NCBI RefSeq assembly: GCF_022662475.1
Contig: NZ_JAKNQQ010000002.1
Coordinates: 496,001-560,000, forward strand
Length of the DNA: 64,000 nucleotides
Reading direction: 5' to 3'
Source: Sphingomonas sp. TREG-RG-20F-R18-01
Lineage (GTDB): Bacteria > Pseudomonadota > Alphaproteobacteria > Sphingomonadales > Sphingomonadaceae
A program made the position numbers and the translations under genes. The notes below the pieces were generated by a model. It was not told the DNA's origin, made no database searches, and was given only the letters and a program-made list of their open reading frames with translations. Positions 21,797 to 30,083 of the stretch are shown here, one piece after another (within the stretch, counting starts at the first letter, position 1; every line of letters begins with the position of its first letter).

Positions 21797-22849
21797 CTAA
21801 TCGAGCGCAGCCCTAAGGCTTGCGCGAACGCCCGTCCCGACGGAGTCGTACTCGACGATCGTCTGCAGGCTCTGCGCCATCGCGCGGATCAGCTTGGTCC
21901 CGACCCCGGTTCCCTGTGGAGAGGCGTCTGCCGCCATGCCGATGCCGTCATCCTCGACCGATAGCTTGAAATGCGCGTCGCCATCCCCGCTGAGGACCAC
22001 GCGGACTTCGCCCCCGCCCATGGGATACGCATATTTGCACGCATTACTGACGAGCTCGGTGACGATCACGCCGAGCGACACCGCGCGATCGGTCGCAAGC
22101 CGGATCGGTTCGGCGAACAGCGAGAGCGTGCGCGGGGCGGTCGGGGTCGACCAGGTCTCGCCCAGTTCATCGACCAGCGCTTTGAGATATTCGCGCATGT
22201 CGACCTGCTCGACGTCGTTGCTGGTGTAGAGCCGGCGGTGGACCTGCGCGATCGCGGCGATGCGGCGCTGCGTATCCTCGAGCGCGAGGCGCGCGCCATC
22301 GTCCTGCAACGCGGCCGACTGCATCCGCACCATCGCGGAGACGATCTGCAGGCTGTTCGCGACACGGTGGTTGACCTCGCGCAGCAGCGCCTCGAGCCGG
22401 GCGTTGCTCGCGCGGAGCTGGTCCTCGGCGGCGGTCTTGTCGCGTTCGAGCGCGGCGCGTTCGAGCACCTGCGCGAAGGCGCTGGCGAGCAGGTCGAAGA
22501 AGTCGCTGCCGACCGTCTTGACGACATAGTCCGACGCGCCCGCCTTGAGCGCGGCGACCGCGATCCGGCCTTCCTCCGACCCCGTGACATAGACAACGGG
22601 CGGTGCGTCCGGGAGCTGGCGGATCGCGTCGAGCGTCTCGATCCCGTCCATCCCGGGCATGTAATGGTCGACCGCGATCAGGTCGAAGTGCCGCTCACGC
22701 GCAAGCGCGAGCCCCTCGGCGCCGCCCTCGGCGACGGTGACGGCAAACCCGAGCCGCGTCAGCGCGCGCGCCGCGAGCCGCCGCAGCCCCGCGTCGTCGT
22801 CGATATAGAGGACCGCTGGCCCGGTCGCCTGAACCGGCTGTTCGATCAC
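21797..22849 (-). CDS. Hybrid response regulator / HWE-type histidine kinase
   Basis: 350 residues. The N-terminal receiver domain (~10-130) has the acidic pair IDDD and phospho-Asp in AVDHYMPGMDG. It is followed by a HisKA_2/HWE kinase core with REVNHRVANSLQIVSAM (phospho-His ~165) and an ATPase domain (ELVSNACKYAYP; DDGIGM; GVGTKLIRAMAQSL). This REC-first layout means the kinase is itself an output of an upstream phosphorylation event. It is the last gene of the three-gene operon and overlaps the response regulator by four bases. HWE kinases are common in alphaproteobacteria, often in light or general stress signalling. Confidence 0.9.
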   Translation of the reverse strand: MIEQPVQATGPAVLYIDDDAGLRRLAARALTRLGFAVTVAEGGAEGLALARERHFDLIAVDHYMPGMDGIETLDAIRQLPDAPPVVYVTGSEEGRIAVAALKAGASDYVVKTVGSDFFDLLASAFAQVLERAALERDKTAAEDQLRASNARLEALLREVNHRVANSLQIVSAMVRMQSAALQDDGARLALEDTQRRIAAIAQVHRRLYTSNDVEQVDMREYLKALVDELGETWSTPTAPRTLSLFAEPIRLATDRAVSLGVIVTELVSNACKYAYPMGGGEVRVVLSGDGDAHFKLSVEDDGIGMAADASPQGTGVGTKLIRAMAQSLQTIVEYDSVGTGVRASLRAALD

Positions 22850-23295
22850 CCGTGGCCCTCGGCGTCGGGGACCTGGATCACCGACAGGAAGAGGCCGAGC
22901 TGGCGGATCGCCTGCGCGAAGCTTTCGTAATTGACCGGCTTGGTGATGTAGACGTTGCAGCCGAGATCGTAGCAGCGCTGGATCTCGACCTTGTCGTCGG
23001 TGGTCGTCAGCACGACTACGGGCGTGCGCTTGAGCGGACCGTCCGAGCCCTTGATCTTCGCGAGAATGTCGGTGCCGCCCATGTCGGGCAGGTTGAGATC
23101 GAGCAGCACGAGCGCGGGGCCGCCTTGCGCCGGGCCCTTGTCGGCGTTGAAGAGATATTCGAGCGCGCTGGTGCCGTCGGTGAAATGCTGGATCTCGTTG
23201 AGGATTCCTGCGCGGCGGATGTTCTTCTCGATCAGCCGTGCGTGCCCCTCGTCATCCTCGATCATGATGATGCTGACGGTCTGGTGGTCGGTCAT
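22846..23295 (-). CDS. Single-domain response regulator (Rcp1-like)
   Basis: 149 residues forming only a receiver domain: acidic pair EDDEG, phospho-Asp in LLDLNLPDMGG, Thr in VVLTTTDD and Lys in VYITKPVN. The extended loop between beta-3 and alpha-3 is typical of Rcp1, the partner of bacteriophytochromes. Here its partner is most likely the CHASE3 kinase encoded directly upstream. Both ends overlap neighbours by four bases. A phosphorelay from the CHASE3 kinase through this protein to the REC-HWE hybrid is plausible. Confidence 0.9.
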   Translation of the reverse strand: MTDHQTVSIIMIEDDEGHARLIEKNIRRAGILNEIQHFTDGTSALEYLFNADKGPAQGGPALVLLDLNLPDMGGTDILAKIKGSDGPLKRTPVVVLTTTDDKVEIQRCYDLGCNVYITKPVNYESFAQAIRQLGLFLSVIQVPDAEGHG

Positions 23296-24818
23296 CGCTG
23301 GCTTCCTCGGGTATCGGTCTTGGGTTCGGCGTACAGTGCCGGAAGCGTCAAATGGAACGTCGCGCCGCGTCCGAGTTCGGACGTGACGTCGATCACCCCG
23401 CCAAGCCGATACGCCAAGGCGCGGACATGCGCGAGTCCGATCCCTTCGCCCGGCTGGTCCTGCGTGCCCGAACGGCGGAACAGGTCGAACACGCGCGCGT
23501 GATCGGCGGGCGCGATGCCGCGGCCATTGTCCTCGATCTCATAGCGGATCCGCTTCCCCTCCCGGCGCCCGCGCACGACGATCCGGCCGGGGCGCTTGGG
23601 ATCTAGGTATTTGACCGCATTCTCGATCAGGTTGGAAAAGATCTGCTCGACCGCAACCCGGTCGCTGACGAGGTCGGGAAGCGGGCGCTCGACCGTCAGC
23701 GTCGCGCCGCGCTGCTCCATCTGCTGCGTCAGGCTCGCGCCGATCCCGTCGATCAGCGTCGCCAGATCGAGTGGCTCCGCGGAAATGACGCGGCGGCCCT
23801 GGCGCGACAGCTTGAGGATCGCGTTGATCAGCCGGTCCATCTTCTGCGTCGAGGTGCGGATGAAGCGGATCGCCTCGGGGAGGTCCTCGCGCGCGGCGAG
23901 ACGTGCGTCCTCGCTGACGATCTCGGGGGCCTTCTCCTCGGCGCGGTCGATCAGGTCGGTGATCGCGCCGGTCGCTGCCTCGAGCTCGGCGGTGAAGCCC
24001 ATCACGTTGACCAGCGGGCTGCGCAGGTCGTGGCTGACGATATAGGCGAAGCGCTGGATTTCCTCGTTCGCGCGGCTGAGGTCGGCGGTGCGTTCCTCGA
24101 CCTGGTTCTCGAGCGTGTCGGCGAAGTCGCGCAGCGTATCGCGTGAGGTCGCGAGTTCGCGGGTGTAGCGCAGCACCGTCACCAGCGTGACGAGCGCGAC
24201 CAGCGCCAGCAGCAGCCCGGCAAGCGCGAGCGTGATGTAGAAGAGCCGGACGCTGTTCTGTTGCGCGGCGTCGCGGATCTTGAGCAGCCGCTGTTCCTCG
24301 GCGACCATCCGGTCCGCCAGCGCGCGGACAGTGCGCATCCGTCGCGCGCTCGTCTCGGCCTCGAACTGCGCGACCGCCGCCTTGCGGTCGCCGCGCGCGG
24401 CGAGCGCGATTGTGCGTTCGCGCTGCGCGGCGAGATCGGCAGTCTGGACGCGCAACGCAGCGACATTGGCCTGTTGGCGGGGGTTGTCGGCGGTCAGCGT
24501 GGCGATCCGGTTGATCGCGCGGGGAAGCTCGGTCATCGCGGCGCGATAGGTCGCCAGATAGATCGAATCGTCGGTTAGCAGAAAGCCGCGCCGCGCGGTT
24601 TCCCCCTGCTCGATCGCAATCCGCGCGCGGTCGATCGACAGCTCGACCTCATAGGTGTGGTTGACGTCGCGGGTGTGACGCTCGTTCTGGTCGGTCGACC
24701 AGGCCGCAGCGATCCCGGCGGCGACCAGTAGCAGGAATCCAAGTGACATACAGGCCACCAGGAACCGGCCCATACGGCCTTCGCTGATGCCAAACCCCTG
24801 GACTAACCGCTTGTACAT
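23292..24818 (-). CDS. CHASE3-domain sensor histidine kinase
   Basis: 508 residues. Two membrane helices (~20-42 and ~193-218) enclose a periplasmic CHASE3 sensor (EQGETARRGFLLTDDSIYLATYR is a clear CHASE3 motif). HisKA carries FAYIVSHDLRSPL (His ~266). The ATPase has NLIENAVKYLDPKRPG and DNGRGIAPADHARVFDLFRR. The signal for CHASE3 is unknown; the layout (CHASE3-HisKA-HATPase) is that of cyanobacterial Cph1-like kinases. It is the promoter-proximal gene of the operon. Its upstream region is the 32-bp tandem-repeat block that begins 66 bp away, so the array could affect its expression. Confidence 0.92.
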   Translation of the reverse strand: MYKRLVQGFGISEGRMGRFLVACMSLGFLLLVAAGIAAAWSTDQNERHTRDVNHTYEVELSIDRARIAIEQGETARRGFLLTDDSIYLATYRAAMTELPRAINRIATLTADNPRQQANVAALRVQTADLAAQRERTIALAARGDRKAAVAQFEAETSARRMRTVRALADRMVAEEQRLLKIRDAAQQNSVRLFYITLALAGLLLALVALVTLVTVLRYTRELATSRDTLRDFADTLENQVEERTADLSRANEEIQRFAYIVSHDLRSPLVNVMGFTAELEAATGAITDLIDRAEEKAPEIVSEDARLAAREDLPEAIRFIRTSTQKMDRLINAILKLSRQGRRVISAEPLDLATLIDGIGASLTQQMEQRGATLTVERPLPDLVSDRVAVEQIFSNLIENAVKYLDPKRPGRIVVRGRREGKRIRYEIEDNGRGIAPADHARVFDLFRRSGTQDQPGEGIGLAHVRALAYRLGGVIDVTSELGRGATFHLTLPALYAEPKTDTRGSQR

Positions 24819-24884
24819 GCAGTGTCCTTACGCAGCAGCAACGACAAACGCCAGTGGCTCGGCGTTGATGACGATCAATCGATT

Positions 24885-25076
24885 TGCCACTGTACGCTCT
24901 GGGCGAAGTCGCAGATCGCCACCGTCCGCCCTGGGCGAAGTTGCCGATCGCCACCGTCCGCCCTGAGCGGAGTCGCAGATCGCCACCGTCCGCCCTGGGC
25001 GAAGTTGCCGATCGCCACCGTCCGCCCTGAGCGGAGTCGCAGATCGCTACCGTTCGCCCTGAGCGGAGTCCCAAAT
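24885..25076. repeat. Tandem array of six 32-bp units derived from the family A repeat
   Basis: Six back-to-back 32-bp units (24885, 24917, 24949, 24981, 25013, 25045) with a strict 32-bp step. Two unit types alternate: one ends GGGCGAAGTTGCCGAT, the other GAGCGGAGTCGCAGAT, giving a 64-bp super-period. Each unit contains a variant of CCGTTCGCCCTGAGCG, the left arm of the dispersed family A repeat, whose full copy follows at once. 32 is not a multiple of three, so the array does not code. It lies just upstream of the CHASE3 kinase. Confidence 0.93.
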
Positions 25077-25082
25077 CCCCCT

Positions 25083-25151
25083 CCGTTCGCCCTGAGCGAA
25101 GTCGAAGGGCCAGCGCTGCGCAGAGGCTTCGACTTCGCTCAGCCCGAACGG
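25083..25151. repeat. Inverted repeat, family A copy 1
   Basis: Left arm 25083-25110 (CCGTTCGCCCTGAGCGAAGT plus CGAAGGGC) and right arm 25126-25151 (GCTTCGACTTCGCTCAGCCC plus GAACGG), separated by 15 bp. It joins the 32-bp array on its left to the 14/15-bp array on its right, so both arrays appear to have grown from its two arms. Confidence 0.9.
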
Positions 25152-25485
25152 AACTGGCGCGAGCGAACTGGCATGAGCGAACTGGTGCGAGCGAACTGGC
25201 GCAAGCGAACTGGCCCGGACGGAACTAGCGCAAGCGAACTGGCGGAAACGGAACTGGCGCGAGCGAACTGGCGCGGACGGAACTGGCCCAAACGGAACTG
25301 GCGCGAGCGAACTAGCTCGAACGGAACTAGCTCGAACGGAACTAGCTCGAACGGAACTAGCTCGAACGGAACTGGCGCGAGCGAACTAGCCCGAACGGAA
25401 CTGGCCAGAACGAAACTGGCCCAAACGGAACTGGCGCGAGCGAACTAGCCCGAACGGAATTGGCGCGAACGGAACTGGGCGGTCC
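25151..25485. repeat. Degenerate 14/15-bp tandem array (~23 units)
   Basis: About 23 units of the form GAACTGGCGCGAGC (14 bp) or GAACTAGCTCGAACG (15 bp) run from 25151 to about 25485. Four consecutive identical GAACTAGCTCGAACG units (12-15) show recent local duplication; the rest vary. The unit matches the right end of the family A arm (CCCGAACGG) plus AACTGG. An ORF reads through it (24822-25448) but has a mosaic, low-complexity translation and is rejected. Confidence 0.92.
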
Positions 25486-25503
25486 GCCAGGACGGACAGC
25501 GCC

Positions 25504-26268
25504 CTACAACAGCTTCCCCTGCGGCGACGGCCGCCCGACGACACCCCCGCCACGCCGCCGCGCGAGTTCGGTCTCGGCGGTGAAGCGGACGTCCATGTCG
25601 CGATCGCCGAGCATGATCGACAGCGAGTCGTCGCTGATCTCCTGCCAGCTCTTGCCGCGATCCGGTCCGGGGCGGATCACGCGCGGCAGCAGGCCGGGGA
25701 CCGCGGACCAGGCGAGCAGCTGCTCGGGGCCGACTTCGTTCAACATGTCGCGCAAGTGGAACGCAGTGACATAGGCGTCGGGGAAGGCGCGGTGCGCGGG
25801 CAGGCCGAGCTCGTGGACCATCCCCTCGGGCTTGCGCCAATAGCGCAGCATCTGGTTGGAAAAGCTCGGCGTATCGGGCCATAGCCGCAGCGCGCATTTC
25901 CACGTGCAGATCCACGGCGCGCCGCGCGTCAGCGGGGTCGTGCAGAACTTCTGTTCGTAATCCGCACGATGCGCTGCGAGCGCGATCCGGCGAGGATAGG
26001 GGTCGAGCACCCCGCGCGCGACATCGTGCCAGAAGGGCGCGTCGGCGACCTGTTCGTCGAGGATATGGTGGATCGCCTGGGTCAGCGGCGGGATCGGGCG
26101 ACCGGGGTTGACGAGCCGCGCGCCGCCTTCGCCCTCGATCTCCCAGCGGCCGTCCTTCTGGAGCGCGACGTCCTGCCAGCCGATCTCGCACACGCCGTGG
26201 ATCGGCGGGCCTTCGCCGGTGGTCTCTAGGTCGATGACACGGATGATCTGGGGCGCGGGGGGAGGCAT
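25504..26268 (-). CDS. 3'-5' exonuclease of the DEDDh type
   Basis: 254 residues. Exo I is DLETTG (~13), Exo II includes AAHRADYEQ (~98), Exo III is HRAFPDAYVT (~160), giving the four acidic residues plus His of DEDDh exonucleases. The family includes DNA polymerase III epsilon and PolC-like exonucleases, RNase T and oligoribonuclease; this one has no polymerase or BRCT domain and may act in DNA repair or RNA processing. It lies alone, with the repeat block just past its 3' end. Confidence 0.85.
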   Translation of the reverse strand: MPPPAPQIIRVIDLETTGEGPPIHGVCEIGWQDVALQKDGRWEIEGEGGARLVNPGRPIPPLTQAIHHILDEQVADAPFWHDVARGVLDPYPRRIALAAHRADYEQKFCTTPLTRGAPWICTWKCALRLWPDTPSFSNQMLRYWRKPEGMVHELGLPAHRAFPDAYVTAFHLRDMLNEVGPEQLLAWSAVPGLLPRVIRPGPDRGKSWQEISDDSLSIMLGDRDMDVRFTAETELARRRGGGVVGRPSPQGKLL

Positions 26269-26301
26269 TGCGCCTAGGTGGCGTGTTTTACGCCGGATTG
26301 C

Positions 26302-26328
26302 GAGGGGGGCGATGGGTTCGCCCCCCTC
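26302..26328. terminator. GC hairpin between phosphomannomutase and exonuclease genes
   Basis: GAGGGGGGCG pairs with CGCCCCCCTC across a 7-nt loop. It lies in the 106-bp gap between two minus-strand genes, 47 bp past the phosphomannomutase stop. There is no T-run, so termination is only a possibility. Confidence 0.5.
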
Positions 26329-26374
26329 ACGGCGTCACCCCGGACGATGCCCGGCAAGACGGGTGTAACGGTGC

Positions 26375-27757
26375 TTAGTGCGCCGCCTGTGGGCCACGCT
26401 GCAGCCCGCTCTTCTCGAGCTGGTCGTCGATCATTGCGAGCAGGCGGTCGAGCGCGGGCTGGTCCTTTGCTTCAGCGCGCGCCACGAGCACGTCCTGCGT
26501 GTTCGATGCGCGGAGCAGCCACCAGCCGTCGGGGGTGTTGACGCGCGCGCCATCGGTACGGTCGACCTCGGCGCCATCCGCCTCGAGCCGCGCGAGCACT
26601 TCCTCGACCACCGCGAACTTGCGGCTCTCATCGACCTGGAAGCGCATCTCGGGCGTATTGACCAGCGCGGGCATATTGCCGCGCAGTTCGGTGACCGACT
26701 TGCCGATCATGTGCGCCGCACGAATGAAGCGGACGGCCGCATATTGCGCGTCGTCGAACCCGTAATATTCATGCGCGAAGAAGATGTGACCGCTCATCTC
26801 GCCCGCGAGCGGGCTGTCGGTTTCCTTCATCTTCATCTTGATCAGGCTGTGCCCGGTCTTCCACATCAGCGGCTTGCCGCCGAGTTCGGCGACCCGGTCG
26901 TACAGCATCTGCGACGCCTTCACGTCGGCGATGATCGTCGCGCCGGGAAGCTCCTTGAGAACAGGTTCGGCCAGAATGGAGAGAATCTGGTCGCCCCAGA
27001 TTACGCGGCCTTCGCCGTCGATCGCGCCGATCCGGTCGCCGTCGCCATCGAACGCCAGACCGAAATCGAGGTTCTTCTCCGCGACGAGCCGCTTGAGATC
27101 GACCAGATTGGCTTCATCGGTAGGATCGGGATGATGGTTGGGAAATTTGCCGTCGACATCGGTGAACAGCAGGTGATGCTCACCCGGGAGGAGCTTGACC
27201 AGCTTCTCGATGATCGGGCCCGACACGCCGTTGCCCGCGTCCCAGCCGATCTTGTAGGTGCCGCCCGCGAACCCGGCCATCAGGCGGCCGACATATTCGT
27301 CCTCGACGTCGGCGGTCGAGACAGTGCCTTCGCCCGTCTCCCAATCGCCTTCCTCGGCCATCCGCCCGAGATCCTGGATGTCCGCGCCGAAAAACGGCTT
27401 GTGTTGCAGCACCATCTTGAAGCCATTGTAATCGGAGGGATTATGGCTGCCGGTTATCTCGATGCCGCCATCCACTTCTAGCGTGGCCTCGGCGTAATAC
27501 AGCATCGGGGTCGGCCCCATGCCAATCCGTACGACGTCCACGCCGGCCGCGGTCAGCCCGCCGACGAGCGCGGCTTCGAGCTCGGGCGAGGACAGGCGGC
27601 CGTCATAGCCGACCGCGACGCGGGTGCCGCCGGCGCGGCGCACGCGCGTGCCGAAGCCGCGACCGATCGCGTCGGCGTCGGCGGTGCCCAGCGTCTTGCC
27701 GACGATGCCGCGGATGTCATATTCGCGGAGCGAAGTGGGGTCGAAGCGATGGGTCAT
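26375..27757 (-). CDS. Phosphomannomutase/phosphoglucomutase
   Basis: 460 residues. [10 protein letters not shown] starts domain 1, [15 protein letters not shown] (~105) carries the catalytic phospho-Ser, DGDGDRIG (~240) binds Mg2+, and [13 protein letters not shown] (~325) and [15 protein letters not shown] contact the sugar phosphate. The family interconverts mannose-6-P/mannose-1-P and glucose-6-P/glucose-1-P, feeding nucleotide-sugar and exopolysaccharide synthesis. The size matches the AlgC/ManB type. It may supply the surface-polysaccharide genes at the right end of the window, but they are 30 kb away. Confidence 0.93.
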   Translation of the reverse strand: MTHRFDPTSLREYDIRGIVGKTLGTADADAIGRGFGTRVRRAGGTRVAVGYDGRLSSPELEAALVGGLTAAGVDVVRIGMGPTPMLYYAEATLEVDGGIEITGSHNPSDYNGFKMVLQHKPFFGADIQDLGRMAEEGDWETGEGTVSTADVEDEYVGRLMAGFAGGTYKIGWDAGNGVSGPIIEKLVKLLPGEHHLLFTDVDGKFPNHHPDPTDEANLVDLKRLVAEKNLDFGLAFDGDGDRIGAIDGEGRVIWGDQILSILAEPVLKELPGATIIADVKASQMLYDRVAELGGKPLMWKTGHSLIKMKMKETDSPLAGEMSGHIFFAHEYYGFDDAQYAAVRFIRAAHMIGKSVTELRGNMPALVNTPEMRFQVDESRKFAVVEEVLARLEADGAEVDRTDGARVNTPDGWWLLRASNTQDVLVARAEAKDQPALDRLLAMIDDQLEKSGLQRGPQAAH

Positions 27758-27815
27758 GCGGTTCCTCCTGGGGTTTGATAGGGCCTAATCGACCAATCGT
27801 GAGAAAGTTCAGTGA

Positions 27816-28073
27816 CTAAGGCTTAAGCAGCACGTCACGCGCCGCGTTAATCCGTCGGGTCAGCTCGGCGGAGCCGCCCTTGTCCGGGTGCAGCGCCGAG
27901 ACGAGCCGGCGATGCGCCGCGCGGATCGCCGCGGCATCCGCCGCCGGGCCGACCCCGAGCACGGCGCGCGCCTCGGTCTCTTCAGGGCGTTGCGTCGGCG
28001 CGCGCCTGGGCTTGGGGCGCAGCAGCAGCCATGCCGCTACGAGCAGTGCGACGAGAAGCAGGACTTTGCTCAT
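27816..28073 (-). CDS. Membrane-anchored J-domain-like small protein
   Basis: 85 residues. An N-terminal membrane helix (KVLLLVALLVAAWLLL) is followed by a basic linker and a J-domain with the essential HPD (LHPDKGG, ~72). J-domains stimulate DnaK ATPase, so this should recruit DnaK to the membrane, like the TIM14/DjlA-type proteins. Its start overlaps the mipZ stop by one base (TGATG), pointing to an operon with mipZ. A role in cell division or polarity is suggested only by that link. Confidence 0.85.
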   Translation of the reverse strand: MSKVLLLVALLVAAWLLLRPKPRRAPTQRPEETEARAVLGVGPAADAAAIRAAHRRLVSALHPDKGGSAELTRRINAARDVLLKP

Positions 28074-28867
28074 CAGGCGAACAGCGGCAGCACGGATTCG
28101 GGCAAGGCGAGCGCGCCCATCATCTCGCGTAGCTCCTGCCGCGCGGCGACATGCGCCAGCCCCATCGCACCGAATTCGCCCGAATCGAGCATCGTCAGCC
28201 CGGCAGGGAACAGCTCGCGATAGATCACGCGTTCGCCGAGCCCGGGGACGATGCGGAACCCGACCCGCTTGGCGAGCTGGTCGAGCGCGTCCGACACGCG
28301 GCGCATGTTGCGCGCCTCGATATGCTGGACGCGATTGCGCAGCACGACCCAGTCGATCGTCGAGCCGTCCGCCTTGGCGCGCGCCTTGCGGGCGTCCCAT
28401 ATCATCTCGGCGTAGAAGCTCGGGCGGGTGACCTTGTAGGTCTCGGGATGGACCTGCCCGATCAGGTCGAAATCGACGAAACTGTCGTTCATCGGCGTGA
28501 CGAGCGTGTCCGCGCGCGCCGCCGACAACCGCCCGAAACGGTCGTCGCGGCCCGGCGTGTCGATCACGAGGAAATCGGTGTCGGTCGCGAGGTCGGCGAA
28601 TAGCTCCTCGAAACGCTCGTCGGTCTCGCCGTCATGCGTCGCGTGGCGCGGGATCGGCAGCGCGCGACCGGTCCGCTGGACGGTTGCGGCGCGATTGTCG
28701 AAATAGCGCCCCATCGTGCGCTGGCGGTGGTCGAGATCGAACGCCGAGACCTTCGCCCCGCGCGCGGCGAGCGCGATCGCGACATGGACCGCGGTGGTCG
28801 ACTTACCGGTGCCGCCCTTTTCGTTGGCGAAAACGATGATGTGTGGTTTTCGCGCAGCAGTGGCCAA
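28073..28867 (-). CDS. mipZ: Division-plane positioning ATPase MipZ
   Basis: 264 residues. The deviant Walker A NEKGGTGKST (~15-24) marks the ParA/MinD superfamily. FDLDHRQRTMGRYFDNR, TPMNDSFVDFDLIG, WVVLRNRVQHIEARN and VGFRIVPGLGERVIYRELFP match the conserved blocks of Caulobacter MipZ, which forms a gradient from ParB at the poles and inhibits FtsZ there. The gene is divergent from panC and coupled to the J-domain gene. A parB gene is not visible in the window. Confidence 0.92.
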   Translation of the reverse strand: MATAARKPHIIVFANEKGGTGKSTTAVHVAIALAARGAKVSAFDLDHRQRTMGRYFDNRAATVQRTGRALPIPRHATHDGETDERFEELFADLATDTDFLVIDTPGRDDRFGRLSAARADTLVTPMNDSFVDFDLIGQVHPETYKVTRPSFYAEMIWDARKARAKADGSTIDWVVLRNRVQHIEARNMRRVSDALDQLAKRVGFRIVPGLGERVIYRELFPAGLTMLDSGEFGAMGLAHVAARQELREMMGALALPESVLPLFA

Positions 28868-28948
28868 CGGGATGATGTCCTAGCGTCTTGTTCGGTTCGG
28901 CCTGCCCCCATAGAAGGCCTGCCCGTCCTTACCGAAGGCCCAACCCGC

Positions 28949-29794
28949 GTGCAAACCATCCGTACTCTCGACGCGCTTCGCTCCGCGATCGCCGACTTTC
29001 GCAGCGACGGGGCGGGCATCGCGCTCGTGCCGACGATGGGCGCGCTCCATAGCGGGCATATCGCGCTGATCGAGACCGCGCGGCGGCAGGGGCGCAAGGT
29101 CGTCGCGTCGATCTTCGTCAATCCCAGGCAGTTCGGCCCGAACGAGGATCTCGCGCGCTATCCGCGACGCGAGGCGGCGGATGCGCGGATGCTGACCGAG
29201 GCGGGGTGCGACCTGTTGTGGCTGCCGCCGGTGGACGTGATGTATCCGGCGGGCTTCGCGACCAATATTTCGGTGTCGGGGGTGAGCGAGGGGCTCGATG
29301 GCGCGGCGCGGCCGGGGCATTTCGACGGGGTCGCGACGGTCGTCGCCAAGCTGTTCAACCAGGTTCGGCCCGACGTGGCGCTGTTCGGCGAGAAGGATTT
29401 CCAGCAGCTCGCGGTGATCCGACGGATGGTCACGGACCTCGATTTCGGGATCGAGATTGAGGGCGTTCCGACCCAGCGCGACGACGACGGCCTCGCGCTG
29501 TCGTCGCGCAACGTCTATCTTGAGCCCGAGCAGCGTGCCGCCGCAGTGGCGCTGCCGCGCGCGCTGGGCGAGGCGGCGCGCGCGATCGCGCGGGGCGATT
29601 CGCCCGCGGATGCGCTGGCGGCGGCGCGGGAATCGCTGATCGCGGCTGGGTTCGTGGTCGATTACGTCGAGCTGGTCGATGCCGCGACGCTGACCGCGGA
29701 GATGGCGGAGGACCGGCCGCGGCGGCTGCTCGCGGCGGCGCGGCTGGGCGCGACCCGGCTGATCGACAATCTGGACGTGCCGGCACGGGGGTAG
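28949..29794 (+). CDS. panC: Pantothenate synthetase
   Basis: 281 residues from GTG 28949, with GAAGG at 28934-28938. VPTMGALHSGH (~28) and FVNPRQFGPNEDLARYPR are the ATP-binding HIGH-type region; GEKDFQQLAVIRRMV (~145) and GLALSSRN (~180) complete the family signature. It condenses pantoate with beta-alanine, the last step of pantothenate (vitamin B5) synthesis. It is divergent from mipZ with 81 bp between; longer reading from 28634 would run antisense through mipZ and is rejected. No panB or panD is adjacent. Confidence 0.95.
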   Translation: MQTIRTLDALRSAIADFRSDGAGIALVPTMGALHSGHIALIETARRQGRKVVASIFVNPRQFGPNEDLARYPRREAADARMLTEAGCDLLWLPPVDVMYPAGFATNISVSGVSEGLDGAARPGHFDGVATVVAKLFNQVRPDVALFGEKDFQQLAVIRRMVTDLDFGIEIEGVPTQRDDDGLALSSRNVYLEPEQRAAAVALPRALGEAARAIARGDSPADALAAARESLIAAGFVVDYVELVDAATLTAEMAEDRPRRLLAAARLGATRLIDNLDVPARG

Positions 29795-29846
29795 CCGGGA
29801 CGGGGGCTGCGGAAATTCTTGAATGTGACTGCTCTCGCTCGCACCG

Positions 29847-29950
29847 CTTCCCCGGCGAAGGCCGGGGCCCAGCAGCGCAGCGGGAGAAGGCGAGCGCTGC
29901 CCTCCGTTCCCCTGGACATCGAAACTGGGCCCCGGCCTCCGCCGAGGAAG
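29847..29950. repeat. Inverted repeat, family C copy 4 (partly degenerate)
   Basis: Left arm 29847-29877 and right arm 29924-29950 carry the CCCCGGCGAAGGCCGGGGCC core. The right arm has two mismatches and the flank reads CAGCAGCG instead of CAGTAGCG. It lies between panC and the Sel1 gene. Confidence 0.85.
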
Positions 29951-30015
29951 GGCTTGGAAGGCTCCCCGCTGCGACCTTTGCAGACCCCCGCTACGACCAA
30001 AGGCTAATCCCCCCG

Positions 30016-30068
30016 TTAACCTTTCTTTGACCGGGCCCCGCGCACTGTCGGGGCTAGGGCATGGTTAA
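30016..30068. promoter_or_regulatory. Paired TTAACC half-sites upstream of the Sel1 gene
   Basis: TTAACCTT on the plus strand at 30016-30023 and TTAACCAT on the minus strand at 30061-30068. TTAACCAT equals the CtrA half-site consensus known in alphaproteobacteria. The second site ends 16 bp before the ATG, where CtrA would probably repress or act near the start. Two sites 38 bp apart are suggestive, not proof. Confidence 0.35.
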
Positions 30069-30083
30069 CCGGGAAGATTCGAC

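Noticed and set aside
24822..25448. 208-residue plus-strand frame through the tandem arrays
   Set aside because: The translation is a mosaic of the 32-bp and 14/15-bp units read in changing frames, with no domain or signal, so a protein is unlikely.
24885..25485. CRISPR array
   Set aside because: Units follow each other directly with no unique spacers, their lengths are 32 and 14/15 bp, and no cas gene is nearby.
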